This document shows positions 1 to 11,494 of a stretch of DNA of 64,000 nt, in pieces. Made by a program: the position numbers and the translations under genes. The DNA comes from Serilophus lunatus. Its lineage: Eukaryota; Chordata; Aves; Passeriformes; Eurylaimidae. Location: the NCBI GenBank assembly GCA_013399895.1, contig VXBA01000151.1:15849-79848 (forward strand), read 5' to 3'. The first letter of the stretch is position 1. The number at the start of each line of letters is the position of its first letter. A model generated the notes under the pieces. That model ran no database searches. It had not been told where the DNA came from and saw only the letters and a list, made by a program, of their open reading frames with translations.

Positions 1-1204
1 GGAATTCACCAACCACATAGTCCCCCGGGAATGAAGTGGAAAAAGACTGCCCTCCTCTCCTCAATCAAACAAATCATTCAGGAAGAGAGGAAAATATTAA
101 AACTTTAGTAGCACGTGTAAAATTTATGAATAAAAACATGAATATTTGCAGTATGTGCTGTAAAATATTTTACGAATTGAATGTGTGATCAAAAAAGCTT
201 GGAGGCCACTGATTTATAGAATCAGAAATATCTGCAGTGGTGTTTTTCAAAATCATGATAGTTTTGCTCAGAAAATAGACCATTCTGTCGGTGTGTTGGA
301 GCATATAATGCTGTTGCATTGATCATGTCAAATAATATTTAGTCAATATGCAGACATCAACGTGAGACAATCTTTTTCTGTGGTGACATCTCATGATAGA
401 TAACAGATATTCCTATGCTGACATTTTTTAATGTAAATAAATAAATTTAGATAACTGAAGTGAACCCTTGGATCAACATTTTACAAAATGCAGTAGTATA
501 GCTTCTCTCTTAAACAAGTTATTCTTGTCAGGATAATTACATGTAATTGACCAGTTTTCTAAAGAGATTTTTAAGTGAAAGATAACTTATGCAAAGAAGA
601 ACATAATAAAAATATAGCAATAATAACAATTTGCTTTACATGCTAAAATATGTATTTAATTAGCACTTTAGTGCAGACGGCTTGGCAGGTATTTGCAAAT
701 ACATTGTCTTATTAGGTTGGCATATGGAGAATAAATTCTAACTTGTGTATGTCCAAGGATACCCACAGCTATTGTAAAGATTATCAGCTCTAAGAAAGAT
801 TCATAAAAATCTAGATAGGGCTAAAATGAATGTCAAAGCAGAGTTTAAAACTGGATAGAGATAATTTTTTTTCCTAACTGCATATTTTGCACTTCTGTCA
901 ACCTTTGAGTCATACTTTGAAGAGTCTCCAGCTTTTTGGGTAGAAAGAAGAGAAACTTGTTAAATTGTAGCATGAATGTGGTATGGTTCTAAAGACTTAG
1001 AAGAAGTGTGTGGGACTCATCTTGAGTAAAGTTAAAATTCTGTTGTTCTTCCATGAAAACAGAACAGTACTGTAGTATATTTGTTTAAAAAAAAATAAAT
1101 CAGTAATTTTAGATTTTGAGGGAGTTTTAGTTAGACAGAAAAAATGTTGCCATAAACCCCCATAGCATACGTATGCTTTGAATAATACAATACTGTTACA
1201 GGGT
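1..1204. other. AT-rich non-coding stretch
   Basis: Unique-looking AT-rich sequence without a credible coding frame. It contains short A runs (for example near 1088-1096) and AATAAA-like words that are expected by chance at this base composition. I recognise no repeat family before the CR1 element. Confidence 0.6.
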
Positions 1205-1954
1205 AGGAGGGCTCTCAGAGAGACCTTGACAGCCTTGATGGGCTGAGTCCAATAGCATGAGGTTAAATAAATCTAAGTGCTGAGTTTTACACTTGGGCCA
1301 CAATAACCCCATGCAGAGTTATAGGCTGGGGACAGTGTGGCTGGAGAATGGCCAGGTGGAGAGGGACTTGAGTGTGTTGGTTGACAGGAAACTGAACATG
1401 AGTCAGCAGTGTGCCCAGGTGGCCACGAAGGCCAATGGCATCCTGGCCTGCATCAAGAATAGTGATGCAGTAGGACCAGAGAAGTTATTCGTCCTTTGTA
1501 CTTGGCACTGGTCAGCCCACAGCTCGAGTACTGTGTCCAGTTCTGGGCCCCTCAGTTTAAGAAAGATGTTGAGTTGCTGGAATGTGTCCAGAGAAGGGCA
1601 ACGAGGATGGTGAAGGGGCTGGAGCACAAGCCCTATGAAGAGCAGCTGAGGGAGCTGGGATTGTTCAGCCTGGAGAAGAGGAGGCTCAGGGGAGACCTTA
1701 TTGCTTTCTACAACTACCTTAAGGGAGGTTATAGCAAGATGGGGGTCAGACTCTTCTCTCAGGCTCCCAATGACAGGACAAGAGGACATAATCTTAGGCT
1801 GCATCAGGGGAGGTTTAGCCTGGGTATTAGGAAAAACTTTTTCACAGAAAGAGTGATTTCTCATTGGAATGGGCTTCCCAGGGAGGTGGTGGAGTCATCG
1901 TCCCTGGGTGTGTTCAAGGATAGGTTGGATGATGAACTTAGTGACATGGTTTAG
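1205..1954 (+). pseudogene. CR1 ORF2 C-terminal remnant (reverse-transcriptase polyprotein end)
   Basis: This encodes the region after the reverse transcriptase core of CR1 ORF2. Readable family motifs include NMSQQCAQVATKANGILAC in the upstream frame and LEYCVQFWAPQFKKDVELLE, GLFSLEKRRLRGDLIAFYNY and HWNGLPREVVES in the downstream frame. It is broken in at least two places. An in-frame TGA at 1281-1283 sits where a CpG arginine codon is expected (CpG decay). A one-base deletion near 1464-1472 moves the reading frame, so the two halves are read in different frames. The last 152 codons (1496-1954) are open and end at TAG 1952-1954. No endonuclease domain or catalytic RT residues are present because of 5' truncation, so the copy is dead. 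Confidence 0.9.
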
Positions 1955-1963
1955 ATGGTTTAG
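1946..1963 (+). repeat. Two tandem ATGGTTTAG units at the CR1 ORF2 stop
   Basis: Units lie at 1946-1954 and 1955-1963. Each reads Met-Val-stop in the ORF2 frame, and the first unit contains the actual stop codon. The same tandem occurs in the CR1 copies near 23.4 kb and 59.8 kb. Confidence 0.9.
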
Positions 1964-2064
1964 ACGTTATATTGGTGTTGGATAGGTTGTTAGGTACAAG
2001 GTTGGACTTGATGATCTCTGTGGTCTTCTCCAACCTTGTTAATCCTGTGTGTAATTCTGTGTGT

Positions 2065-2649
2065 AAAATTGCTATTGTTTAAAGTCTTCATCGTTACTTG
2101 AGGCAGTGTGAGAAACTTAAAATCAACAGTTTGAAGACTTTTATTTTCATCTTGCATAATGAAATTATTTACAAAGTAAAAAATTATATACAGTACATTA
2201 TAATGGTTTATGAAGATGTGATTCCATTGTAATTTCTATGATTTCATAACATCAATGTAGTAGTTCAGATGAGAGATGGTATGATTTGGTGTAAAATGAT
2301 ATTGTATTTCTCAGTCAGGTGAATAAGAGGATTTTATAGACAATGGATTCTCACAGAATATTGCACAAGGATTGGAATGGCAAAACTCTGATTTTTTTTT
2401 CCCTGTGTGTTTGTTAGTACAAGAGTGCTTTGAACATCACCTATTTCCATGTAGAGTTGAAAGCAGGTTTGCAGTAAAGTTGAATTCTTTATATCCTTCT
2501 ATTCCCTGTATTTATCAGGTGTTAAAGGCAGTCAAAAAGGATCTTTTTTTACTGAATTTTTGAACAGAAATGAGGGAATTCTTTTACATCTAGTCAGTAT
2601 TTCTGTGGCTGGATTGCTTTGGGCATGTGGAAGATCCCCCTTTCACCAA
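2065..2649. other. AT-rich non-coding stretch
   Basis: Unique-looking AT-rich sequence between the CR1 and the next probable transposon remnant. It has a T9 run near 2392-2400. The 63-codon frame at 2372-2563 has no recognisable motif and I do not call it a gene. Confidence 0.55.
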
Positions 2650-3420
2650 TATGGAGATAAAAAAAATGAGGAAATGTAAGTGAAAAAATAACAGCTTACT
2701 GAAAAGAAATATAGTAGCAACAACAACAATACAAATAGAATGGATTAAACCAACAACAGATGGAGATCACCTCTAGTGATCTCCCCTTCCCCTCTGCCAA
2801 AATTCCATGGACAAAAGCAAAACTTAAAGAAAAGCATTTGTTCACAAAATGTTACTCTTAAACTGTTCAGTTCATGTCACCTGGCTAGATTTAGGTCCTG
2901 TTCAACTCAGCTGCAGACTCATAGACTGTTGCTGGAGAAGGCACCTCCTCATGGTTTAGATGGGTCTCGTTCCCACATGGCTGCCTCCAACACCATGTGG
3001 TTCAGCTCTGCTCCAACTCGGCTCCACTCAGTTCCTGTGGAAGGGGCACAGCAGCAGGTAGCAAAAAGTGGTGAGTGATAGCCCAAGCCCTGGAGCAGCT
3101 TGCAGTGCAGCAGTGGCTGCAGTTGGTGGGTCCAGGCACAGCAGCTGCTCCCAGGGGTGGCTCTAACACTCCTGCAAACTTGGAAACAGTTACACTTGCT
3201 GGTTTTGTTAACAGTTATGATTTTTCACAACTCAAAGGTGGCAGCTGCTACTTCTCTATCTCCATCCAACTGAAAACGTGGTTAATGAGAGTTCCAGTTC
3301 CTTCCTGGCAGCACCTTCCTTTTTCTCCCCTACTCCCTGGCTCCAACGAAAATGTTGGGGGGTGGGAAGAGATAGTTGTTCTTAAAGAAATAATTTATCC
3401 AAAACACTGTTAGGAAAAAA
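2650..3420. mobile_element. Probable ERV LTR fragment (unclassified)
   Basis: The block changes from an A-rich, CAA-repeat segment (2680-2760) to a GC-richer segment (2880-3200) and then back to flank composition, which is a common layout of bird solo LTRs. The A-rich then C-rich pattern resembles the clearer LTR at 5914-6494. It also holds a perfect hairpin (2762-2784). I see no firm TG...CA ends, target duplication, or retroviral coding sequence, so the boundaries and orientation are estimates. Two overlapping frames of about 100 and 112 codons (2776-3078 and 3075-3413) match nothing I know and probably reflect the higher GC content. Confidence 0.35.
2762..2784. repeat. Perfect 9-bp inverted repeat with 5-nt loop
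   Basis: GGAGATCAC at 2762-2770 pairs with GTGATCTCC at 2776-2784 across the loop CTCTA. It lies inside the probable LTR fragment. Confidence 0.9.
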
Positions 3421-5913
3421 GAGAATAAAATACAAAACCTTTTTTAACCATGACACATATATTATTCTTATCTCTTCTACCTAGACTCATCATCCTTGAT
3501 GAAATTTCTGAATTTGGGTTTACTATAGTTATATATCATTTATTGCTTAGCCTAACTATTGTACAAAAAAAATCATCTGGTTCTTTGCAAAAATGTCTTC
3601 TCTGTGCCAAGATCATCCTCTCAGAAAACTAGTTACCCTAAAATTTAGTTAATATCTTTCAAAAACTATTTTTCAGTGAGAGATACTCAATAAAGTAAAA
3701 GTTGATAATATACAATATTCAATTTGAACTGTATTGTTTAGGAGGGCTACCACCATTCCCTTTACTCTTTTCTGTATTTTTTGAATACAAAAATTAAGAG
3801 ACAAAAAAAAATGGCCTAAAATAAACTAAAGAAGGGAATTGCTTCATTCATCAATGAACCAGAGGGTCTTGAAAAAAAAAACAACAAAAACAAACAACAA
3901 AAACAAAGAATTGTTCAGCTTTTACAACAAAATACACTACACTACATAATGTTTGGAAATAAAGTCACTGTCATATTGCAAATAGAAACCAAGTCTGATT
4001 TCCTTACCTCCCATCAAGCATCATGATATCTCCAAAACCTAAAAAAAAATTGCATGTTTATGTTTTATTTTCTTAAAAAGGTATTCTGATGCTTTCCTGA
4101 TTATCATAGAGTTGGAAATCTATAATTACATCTTTTGTTTTACTTTTACAGGCAACTATCTATTGTAGGAAACTGAGTGAAATACTTAAGTTCATATTGT
4201 TTTGTTGACCAACTATCTTTCATTTGATCAGCATATGAGATATACATTAGCAAAATATGTCCACTTATAACCAATATTTAAAACAAAACAAAAAAACCCC
4301 TGCCTGTATGAGAGTGACAGTGACATTACTACTACTTTCATATATAGACTCAAAGACTCAGTGAATCCAATTTTCTATTCCTCCTTGTTGTGGCATCCCT
4401 TACACCCTAGTGAGCTTGATTGGGAGTTAATTATTAACATCACAGATTTATGATGAAATAAAATATTGAAGAATTTAGAAACATTAAATATATTCCTCTG
4501 GAGCTAGACCTCAAGAAAATATATTATTTTGAACTTAAATTCAAACAGGTTGGTTTCAGGGCTAAAAATGCCAAGACATTAAACAATCCACCCCAGTCTT
4601 ATTTGCCACAGTGCAAATTGTTCATCTGGGATTTGAACTTGGAAATGTTAAGCACCTCTGTGATTCAGTTATACAGATATTCACCAAGAGCTGAATCCAA
4701 TGCTTAGTAAATATCATAATTGTTTCCTTCCTCAGTGAATTCAAAGAGCTTTGCATCAGTCCCCTAACCACAGCAAAGGATTCTTTTCCCATGTGTTGTC
4801 TGACTAATCTCTATCGTCATTTCAAGCCAAGGCAGAGCTGTGTCTTTGTTTTCCTGGTGTTCTCATGTTTGTCTATTCAATTCCTCCTTCTTCTAAGGAC
4901 AAAACAAATGCTTACCATAAGTCCACCTGATGCAGAGTGGTGCCAAAAGCAATTCAGGGGCAGTCTTCAGCTGACTGTGGATGTTTTCTTGGATTTTTAT
5001 CTCACTTTCCTGTATTAATCATCTTCTCCTTGAGCATCTGTGTTTTACAATACATGCCAATTGCTGTGTTTCCCAAATTAACCCTGTATAAATCTAGAGA
5101 AGTTGTTATAATTGCATTTTTCTATCTCTACAGTTTTCCAGAACTACAGTAAATGAATCATTCGTATCAAACTCAGACCATATTGCTTTTGTAGCTTACT
5201 GTGCAGTTACAGAATTGATAAACGAGAAAATACAAAATATATATTGTTGCTATTCTGTTAAGAACTGGCCCCATGAAATATTAGGTTGGAAAAAAAAAAA
5301 AAAGCAAAAACATTAAAAATAAATCTTTTTAGAAAGAGTATGTCCCATAAGACTAAAATGAAAACTGTGGTAGAATAGAGCAAGGAAGTTAATTATCTTT
5401 CTGGGAATTCAGGAGTTTCCTTGGTTATGTACATGAAACTTATTTATATTGTAATAAAATGTTGAGGCTTTAGAGGAATAATAAACATGTCCCCCAAAAG
5501 GATGGCAGTTGTTTCAAAGTAAAGTGGCAGGAAAAAACAATTTGCAATCTCAAGAGGTCTGAGGAACCAACGAACAGAAAGTAACCCTGAATAGTGTGTA
5601 AGGAATATCAATGTTCTTTTGAAATATGGAAAGTAAGTTTTCTTTTAAGAGAAGGAAAATCTTTCAAAAAGTTCTGTGAATCTCTCTCCTTAACCTGCAA
5701 GTAGTTTTGTTCTTTTACTGACATCCATCTGAGGAATTTTGTTGTCCCCTGGCTGGTACAGTAAAGAAGGGTTATATTTAAGGAACCTAGGTTATAAAGA
5801 CTTAATCAGAATACTTGAAATTCGTAATTACAAGGAATTGAATAACTGCCCTACTGGAGTTTCTTTAGCTTCAGTTTCTTTTTTATTCAGGAATGATCAT
5901 TTTGATGCTAAAT
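3421..5913. other. AT-rich non-coding stretch
   Basis: No gene or recognisable transposon. It includes an A-rich low-complexity tract (3872-3910) and a 14-base A run (5290-5303). Short frames at 3450-3632, 4791-5018 and 4937-5152 show no motif and look like chance frames. Confidence 0.55.
3872..3910. repeat. (CAAAA)n-like low-complexity tract
   Basis: Nearly pure A and C, built from runs such as ACAAAAACAAACAACAAAAA. No flanking element is recognisable. Confidence 0.85.
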
Positions 5914-6494
5914 TGTAGTGGTTTGACGTTGGCTGGGTGCCAACTGCCTGCCCAGTCACTATATCCACGCCCTCTCCCCTGCCCCCATCTTCCCAGCCAG
6001 GCAGGGGGGGGAAATGAAGAAGAGAGTAAACAGCTCATGGATTGGGATAAGGCAGTTTACTAAAGCAAAAAGCAAATTTACTCATGCAAAAGCAAAGCAG
6101 AAAATAACAAAGTTTATGCTCTACTTCCCATCAGTGCCATTTTCAGCCATGTCCCAAAAAGTAGGACTTCCAACATTCGTAGTGGTTTCTTAGTGGGCAG
6201 CCACTGGAAACAATGAATACCCTCCCCTTCCTACCCCTTTCCTTAGCTTTTATATCTGAGCTGACGTTAGATAATATGGAATATCGCTTTGGTCAGTTTG
6301 GATCAGCTGGCCTGCTTGTCCCCTCTCAAAATCTTGCCCTCAATTGGGGAACGAATGTTGCAGTACCGATGTTGTGCTCAGCAGTAGTCAAAATATTAGT
6401 GTGCTATCAGCACCCTTCTAGCTACCAATACAAAGCACAGCACTGTGAGGGCTGCTATGGGTAAATGGACTCCATCTCAGGCAGACCCAATACA
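5914..6494 (+). mobile_element. Solo LTR, avian ERVL-like endogenous retrovirus
   Basis: The block starts TGTAGTGGTTTGACGTTGGC and ends ...CCCAATACA, which are TG...CA termini. Internal text such as TATGGAATATCGCTTTGGTC followed by GTCAGTTTGGATCAGCTGGC matches my memory of a widespread avian ERVL-type LTR. It has an early C-rich part (5965-6000), an A-rich middle (6050-6115) and a late part with 'gctcagcagtagtcaaaat'. Nothing retroviral (gag, pol, env or primer-binding site) follows or precedes it, so it is a solo LTR left by recombination. The flanking 5-mers are TAAAT and TAAGA and agree at only three positions, so the target duplication is decayed or the end is off by a few bases. The 83-codon frame 6213-6464 lies within it and is not a gene. 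The family name is from memory, not from a search. Confidence 0.78.
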
Positions 6495-9400
6495 TAAGAA
6501 AAGGTGTTAATGATATGAATGGCACAGCAATATGTTTCCACATGCAGTCAGTACTAATGTCTCTCTAGTTTTTTTCCACTGTTGTAAAAGTAACCTTATG
6601 GAAAAGTCATGTGCTACATTAGGAAGAATTATCCAAAACTCCATATAATTCCATTACATCTCTATTCATCAGAAGTACAAAGACCAGACTTATAAACTGC
6701 TCTGCATCTCTCTTGCTATGTTACAATTTCTTCCATTTCCATAAAATTATTACTAAAGTTTTTGCAAAAGCTCAAATTTGTGAACAGCTTAAAATGTGAA
6801 AATGAAGCTTTACTTAAGAAAGAAGGTTCTAAATTCCTATCAAGCTCAATTTTGAAAAATATTTCAGATTTAGGTGTTATTTTAAAGAAAATATTAATTC
6901 CATATTCTAATTATTAATTATGTAATTTATACTGACAAACACATGAAAATAGGGTTTTTGAGAATAAAATATATTGTACTGAGAATAAACTATAACTTTC
7001 TAGCATATTGTAATTTTTTCTTCCTTTATTGCAAAACAATTATCATAGTAAATGAAAAATCTGATGAAATCTACTATGTTTTAACAACTGTTTTTAGCAT
7101 AACTGCTTCTTTTACTGATGTATATCTCTTGAAGTTTATTCAACAAGCTATGCTGAAAATAGAACTATTCTACTACTATTTCACTGCTGCCCATATTGGT
7201 GCAACATTAATTTACCAGAGAGGAATAGACTGGTTTACAGAAAATAAACCATTGTGCTAAATTGAGTAAGTCATTAGTAGTGGTGAACCCTGAGGAGATT
7301 CAAAGCTGGATTGAGACTGACTAATGAGAAAATGAAAGGAATATGGCTCCCATCCTGGCTAATTAATCAGTGAAAGCCCATCCCAGTGTTTTGAAAAATA
7401 AAGGAAGCCTACTGTATGTTCAAAGTCATTCTCTTTAATGCATACTTTTTCTTGTATTGCTCTTTAATCAATTATTCATGTATTGGCAAGTCATTCAAGT
7501 AATTTCCTAAGTATGGTGGAATAATCTCCTATGTAAAATGTCCTGTATTTAGAAATTTAAGATGTATTTTTGTAGTATATCACAATTTCAGATCTACTGG
7601 TTGCAACAGGTTGCTGTATGTCATTAGTGCACATGGAAGTTTCAAATTCTGACATTGTTGCTTGGAATATTCTTACCACATAACCAACTACTAATTTATA
7701 TGTTCTCTGGCAGTAATCTAGCACCTATATATGTGGCTTTTTATTGTTTTTTGGAAGATCTTGCATGAGGTAAATCTTCAAAAATCAGTGCAGAAACATG
7801 AACTCTATTTACATTCATACTCGACTTGTTGCATCCAAATAGTATTGCATTTATCAAAAATTTATTTACAGTCAGCCTGCACCTGCAAATATGGATATAC
7901 AGTAAGTCTGATATTCTCAAGGCACTTGTTGGTATTAATCGTTACTTTAATACCAGACTTTATGGACTACTTCCACTTGAAGCATCACTTAGACCAGAAG
8001 TTATCAACCTAAACGTGACAAAATCAGTATGATGTGTGCTGTGTCTAATGAGTAGCCACATATGTATTCCTTAGGAACACAGTCTTATCCACAGTCAGCA
8101 CCTTCATCCATTTGAGCCAACAAACCAGAAAGGGTTTATGGCATCAGCAGGTGAGATTTCTATTTTCAATATGATTTTATTGCATTATTTCAAATTAATA
8201 TTTGAAACAATTTGACTGGACAGGAACAGTTAAAGAATCCACTTTATTTTCTTTCAGTAGCAGCATTCTTGAAATGATGCAGGGTGTTGTACTGGCATTT
8301 CTTCCAAGTGCATGGCTACTAAACAGCCATGACAAGCAAAATTCACATCAACATAGATGAAGAAGAAAACAAGCAATTTGGTTGAACAGATGCAAAGCAC
8401 TTCTGACCATTTTATTCACTTAACACTAGTGGCAACATTCACCCTTCATTCACATTCAAGTATTATGCAATAGTTTCACTCGGATTGAATCTATGTTGTG
8501 GGCAAGATATCTTTTACCAAATAATAAATCTCTCAAAGTCACAGATGCAAGGTATCTACATTCACATAGATAATAATAGTCCAAGGCTTCCAAAACTTAC
8601 ATCTTTTTGTTGCCCCTGTGGACTGGGGGTGATGTTGCCTCTTCTTTGTGTCAGACCACTTGAGTTGTTATGCTTCTAAAAATAGACTATCAAAGAAAGC
8701 ACAGCTACTGCTCTAATAATATTAAATACACATACAGAATACTTACTCCTGAAGCAACACAAATTTACTGTAATGCTATCATCTCAATAGAGGTGTTCTC
8801 TACTGTAACAGGATTTCATAACATTAATGAGGTTGGTATTCATATTCCTTACTGAAGTCACTAACACAATATTTAAGAGTGAGTCATCTACTTTCCATGC
8901 AATTATTTTTGAATAAGAATTTTGTATTGGATTTATGATTCATTTTCCTATTACCTTACCACCTTGTGTAAGTCACAGCATAGTTATTATTTATTTAGAA
9001 TCATCTGAAAAAAAATTGCCAAGAATGAAAGAAAAAAATAAAACAAGTAGAAAAATACATTTCTGGAACAGTATATAAGCTGTCAAAACAAATATTCCTA
9101 ATTATTTCAAAACTAAATTTTTACTCTATTCAAATATCCGAATTGCCTGCAATTGCCTTATCACTAAAGAAAGATTTGAAGAGTTATCAGACTTAAACCT
9201 TATACTAGGAGTAAATTTTCATTTTTTTTTTTAAATAAACTTCTGAGCATTATTCTAAGCAATATCATAAATGTAATAGATGCTTCATACAGCACATACC
9301 TTTAATCAACATGATTAACTTAATGTCAGCCTTGCTGACACCAGAAATAAGTTGTTAGTTCATTGAATACTGACTGAGTGCACCTAGCTGGAAGAAGGAG

Positions 9401-10549
9401 CATTTCGGGGATTATCAGGGGATATAAAGATGAATGTTACAGCAAATCATTTCTCATTTTTGCCCAATTTGACTCCCCAAAAACTGTCAGAGAATTTCAG
9501 CATGTAGCAGCCATTGCCCTTAAAGTCTAGAAAAAGAGATAATTTGCAATAAGACCAAATACTTTAGAATGGATAGCTGAAGAACACTCATGTGCCACAT
9601 TTTGGTAATAGTCACAGACTATCTATAAGAAGCAATGAGCACATTAGCAATGTCCGCAGGACAGTCTGCTATTACATATCAAATCTGTCTCTATCACAAG
9701 AAGTTTTTCCACTGGTTTAACATTTTTCTCCCTCACCAGTTTTCTGAAAGCTAATGTGAGAGGCAAGTACAGGAAAAAGTTCTAGGGATTTCTGTATCTT
9801 GTCATGGACAGGCTTATTACATACTCTAATAAGAAAGTGCAATGCCTACATGTCAGTCTAAGCTTTTTCTCCTCTATCAAACAAAAGTGCATTCTTGGCT
9901 CCTTGGGGAATTTTTCTCTTTGCTGTTATGCTTCCAGATCAACACATCATTGTAGGTCAGGTTTTCTGTCAGCTGAAAACACAACACGCAGACACCCTGA
10001 GGACTTGCTCTCTTATGCAATGGACTAAAATCATCCAATGTCTTTGCAAATAAGCATGGTATAAGTGTCCTGGTTCATATACCAAGAGAGTAACCTAAGG
10101 GTGAATTTAAAGCTAAAATGTCATGCTTGCATTGAAAGTGTCTTTAAAAACAAATGTAGTGAATATTAGTGCACATTTCTGCTCAAGGTCAAAGGTATTT
10201 TTTGTAAGGTTTTTTCAGGTTTCTTTTTCTTTTTAAATACATTAACTCCTTATCAAAGAAAATTTATTTTCAGAACTTTAGATAGAGATATAACCCCAAA
10301 GAAATTGTAGTCAAACAGTTGTGTCGGAGAATGGGTACGATTCAGATATTGAGACTGAAGCCAAAGTGTATTAACTACACTGTAGCCCTTCTCTTGGACC
10401 AAGAAACTTACCTTAATATTGTAACTGTGAACAGTGTACAATCATTTTGTAACACTGGCAATAGTGTTTACTAGCAGCCAATAGATTTTTGTAACACAGT
10501 GAAACATGAATACACATATAATGTGTAACTGGGGAAAAGCATGTGAGAC
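6495..10549. other. AT-rich non-coding stretch
   Basis: About four kilobases of AT-rich sequence with no recognisable transposon. Frames at 6943-7260, 7731-8012, 7826-8032, 8485-8679 and 9804-10028 (61-105 codons) are rich in Ile, Tyr, Phe and Leu, as random AT-rich DNA gives, and have no domain motif. One exon-like segment (8075-8150) is treated as a finding. A T10 run occurs near 9222-9231. Confidence 0.5.
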
Positions 10550-11176
10550 ACCTGTACAAGTGGGCTGAAGCAAAATGCGCAAGCAATAAAATCCACAAGA
10601 TAAAACTAAGAGTTTAGAACAGAGGGGAGAGAGTTTATTTCTTGGCCACATTTGCTTGTCTTGTCTTTTTATACTGAAAGGATATTGTAGGGAGGAAGGG
10701 GCTGAAAAACGAAGATTGGCATGGAGAAAAGAGAATAACTCAGTTTTAGAATCGTTTTCACTCAGGAGATTTTTCTGGGAAGGTTGGTCCTGGAAAAGAT
10801 CAGTGTGGGAATCTTGACACCATGTGTTTCCTTTGGGTTATTTCCTGTCAAAAGACATGGAAATCTCTCAAGGAAGATAGCAGAATGTTGCTAAAAACTT
10901 AAAAACATTCTTTCCCAAAGGCTTGGAGGGAAGGGAGATAAGAAAGATAAAGTTTGAACTGCAAAAACAGCCTAGATAGCCACTTGTACATGCATCAGGA
11001 CTTTGAGATGTAAGCCAGGGCACAGGCCTGTACTGTGCTTTCCTCCACCCCTGCACAATCATTCAGTGATACATTCCAGTGTAATCAGATTTTTTGACTT
11101 TGGAATAAACTTTTCCTCATTACCTTAGCTGTGGTGTGGCTATCTACGTTTACCTGTAAGTGTATCAATTCTTACA
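10550..11176 (+). mobile_element. Possible LTR remnant with poly-A signal
   Basis: The block is less AT-rich than its neighbours and ends with GGAATAAAC (AATAAA at 11104-11109), followed within about 40 bases by a GT-rich stretch. This is an arrangement expected of an LTR R-U5 region or of any polyadenylation site. No clear TG...CA ends or target duplications were found. It could instead be the 3' end of an unknown transcript. Boundaries are estimates. Confidence 0.28.
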
Positions 11177-11186
11177 GATACACTAT

Positions 11187-11211
11187 AAAAAAAATTAAAA
11201 AAAAAAAAAAA
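11187..11211. repeat. Poly-A low-complexity tract
   Basis: A8, TT, then A15 (11197-11211). It lies about 80 bases beyond the AATAAA at 11104, which is too far to be an ordinary processed poly-A tail of that signal. Confidence 0.85.
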
Positions 11212-11447
11212 GGATAACCCTGCAAAATGAGCAAGAAGAATGTATAGCAAAACAAAACCAAGTCCTTGTTCTCAGAATAGTGTGAACTATGTCGGGAGCA
11301 AATTTAAGCACCATTTTACTTTTAAGGATATGTATAAGAAATGTAAACAATATCAACAGTGAGAGACAAAAGAGGAGCAAGGTAGAAAATGCCCAAGCTG
11401 TTTCCAGCTCTCCTTGTGGAACTCTCAAACTTCATGACCTTGATCTT

Positions 11448-11494
11448 AGATCAGACACTGTAGAGATCAGACACTGATACCCTCAGGGTATCAG
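11448..11494. repeat. 13-bp direct repeat abutting a 21-bp palindrome
   Basis: AGATCAGACACTG occurs at 11448-11460 and again at 11464-11476, separated by TAG. The second copy runs into a perfect inverted repeat: CTGATACCCT at 11474-11483, centre C at 11484, AGGGTATCAG at 11485-11494. Confidence 0.92.

Larger units (their letters stand above)
1205..2064 (+). mobile_element. CR1 LINE, 5'-truncated 3' end
   Basis: This is the 3' part of a chicken-repeat-1 non-LTR retrotransposon. It holds the C-terminal part of ORF2, a short 3' UTR and the terminal microsatellite. The UTR carries the family hallmark 'ggttggacttgatgatctc' followed by 'ccaacctt', and it ends in two copies of an AATTCTGTGTGT-like unit (2040-2064). 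CR1 copies are usually 5'-truncated by incomplete reverse transcription and lack clear target duplications, as here. The 5' edge is fuzzy (about 1200-1225), because the first bases are the most diverged. The sequence is much more GC-rich than its flanks, in keeping with an insertion. Confidence 0.93.

Noticed and set aside
1403..1864. 153-codon minus-strand frame over the CR1
   Set aside because: It is the antisense shadow of the CR1 ORF2 remnant, whose plus-strand reading is clearly recognisable.
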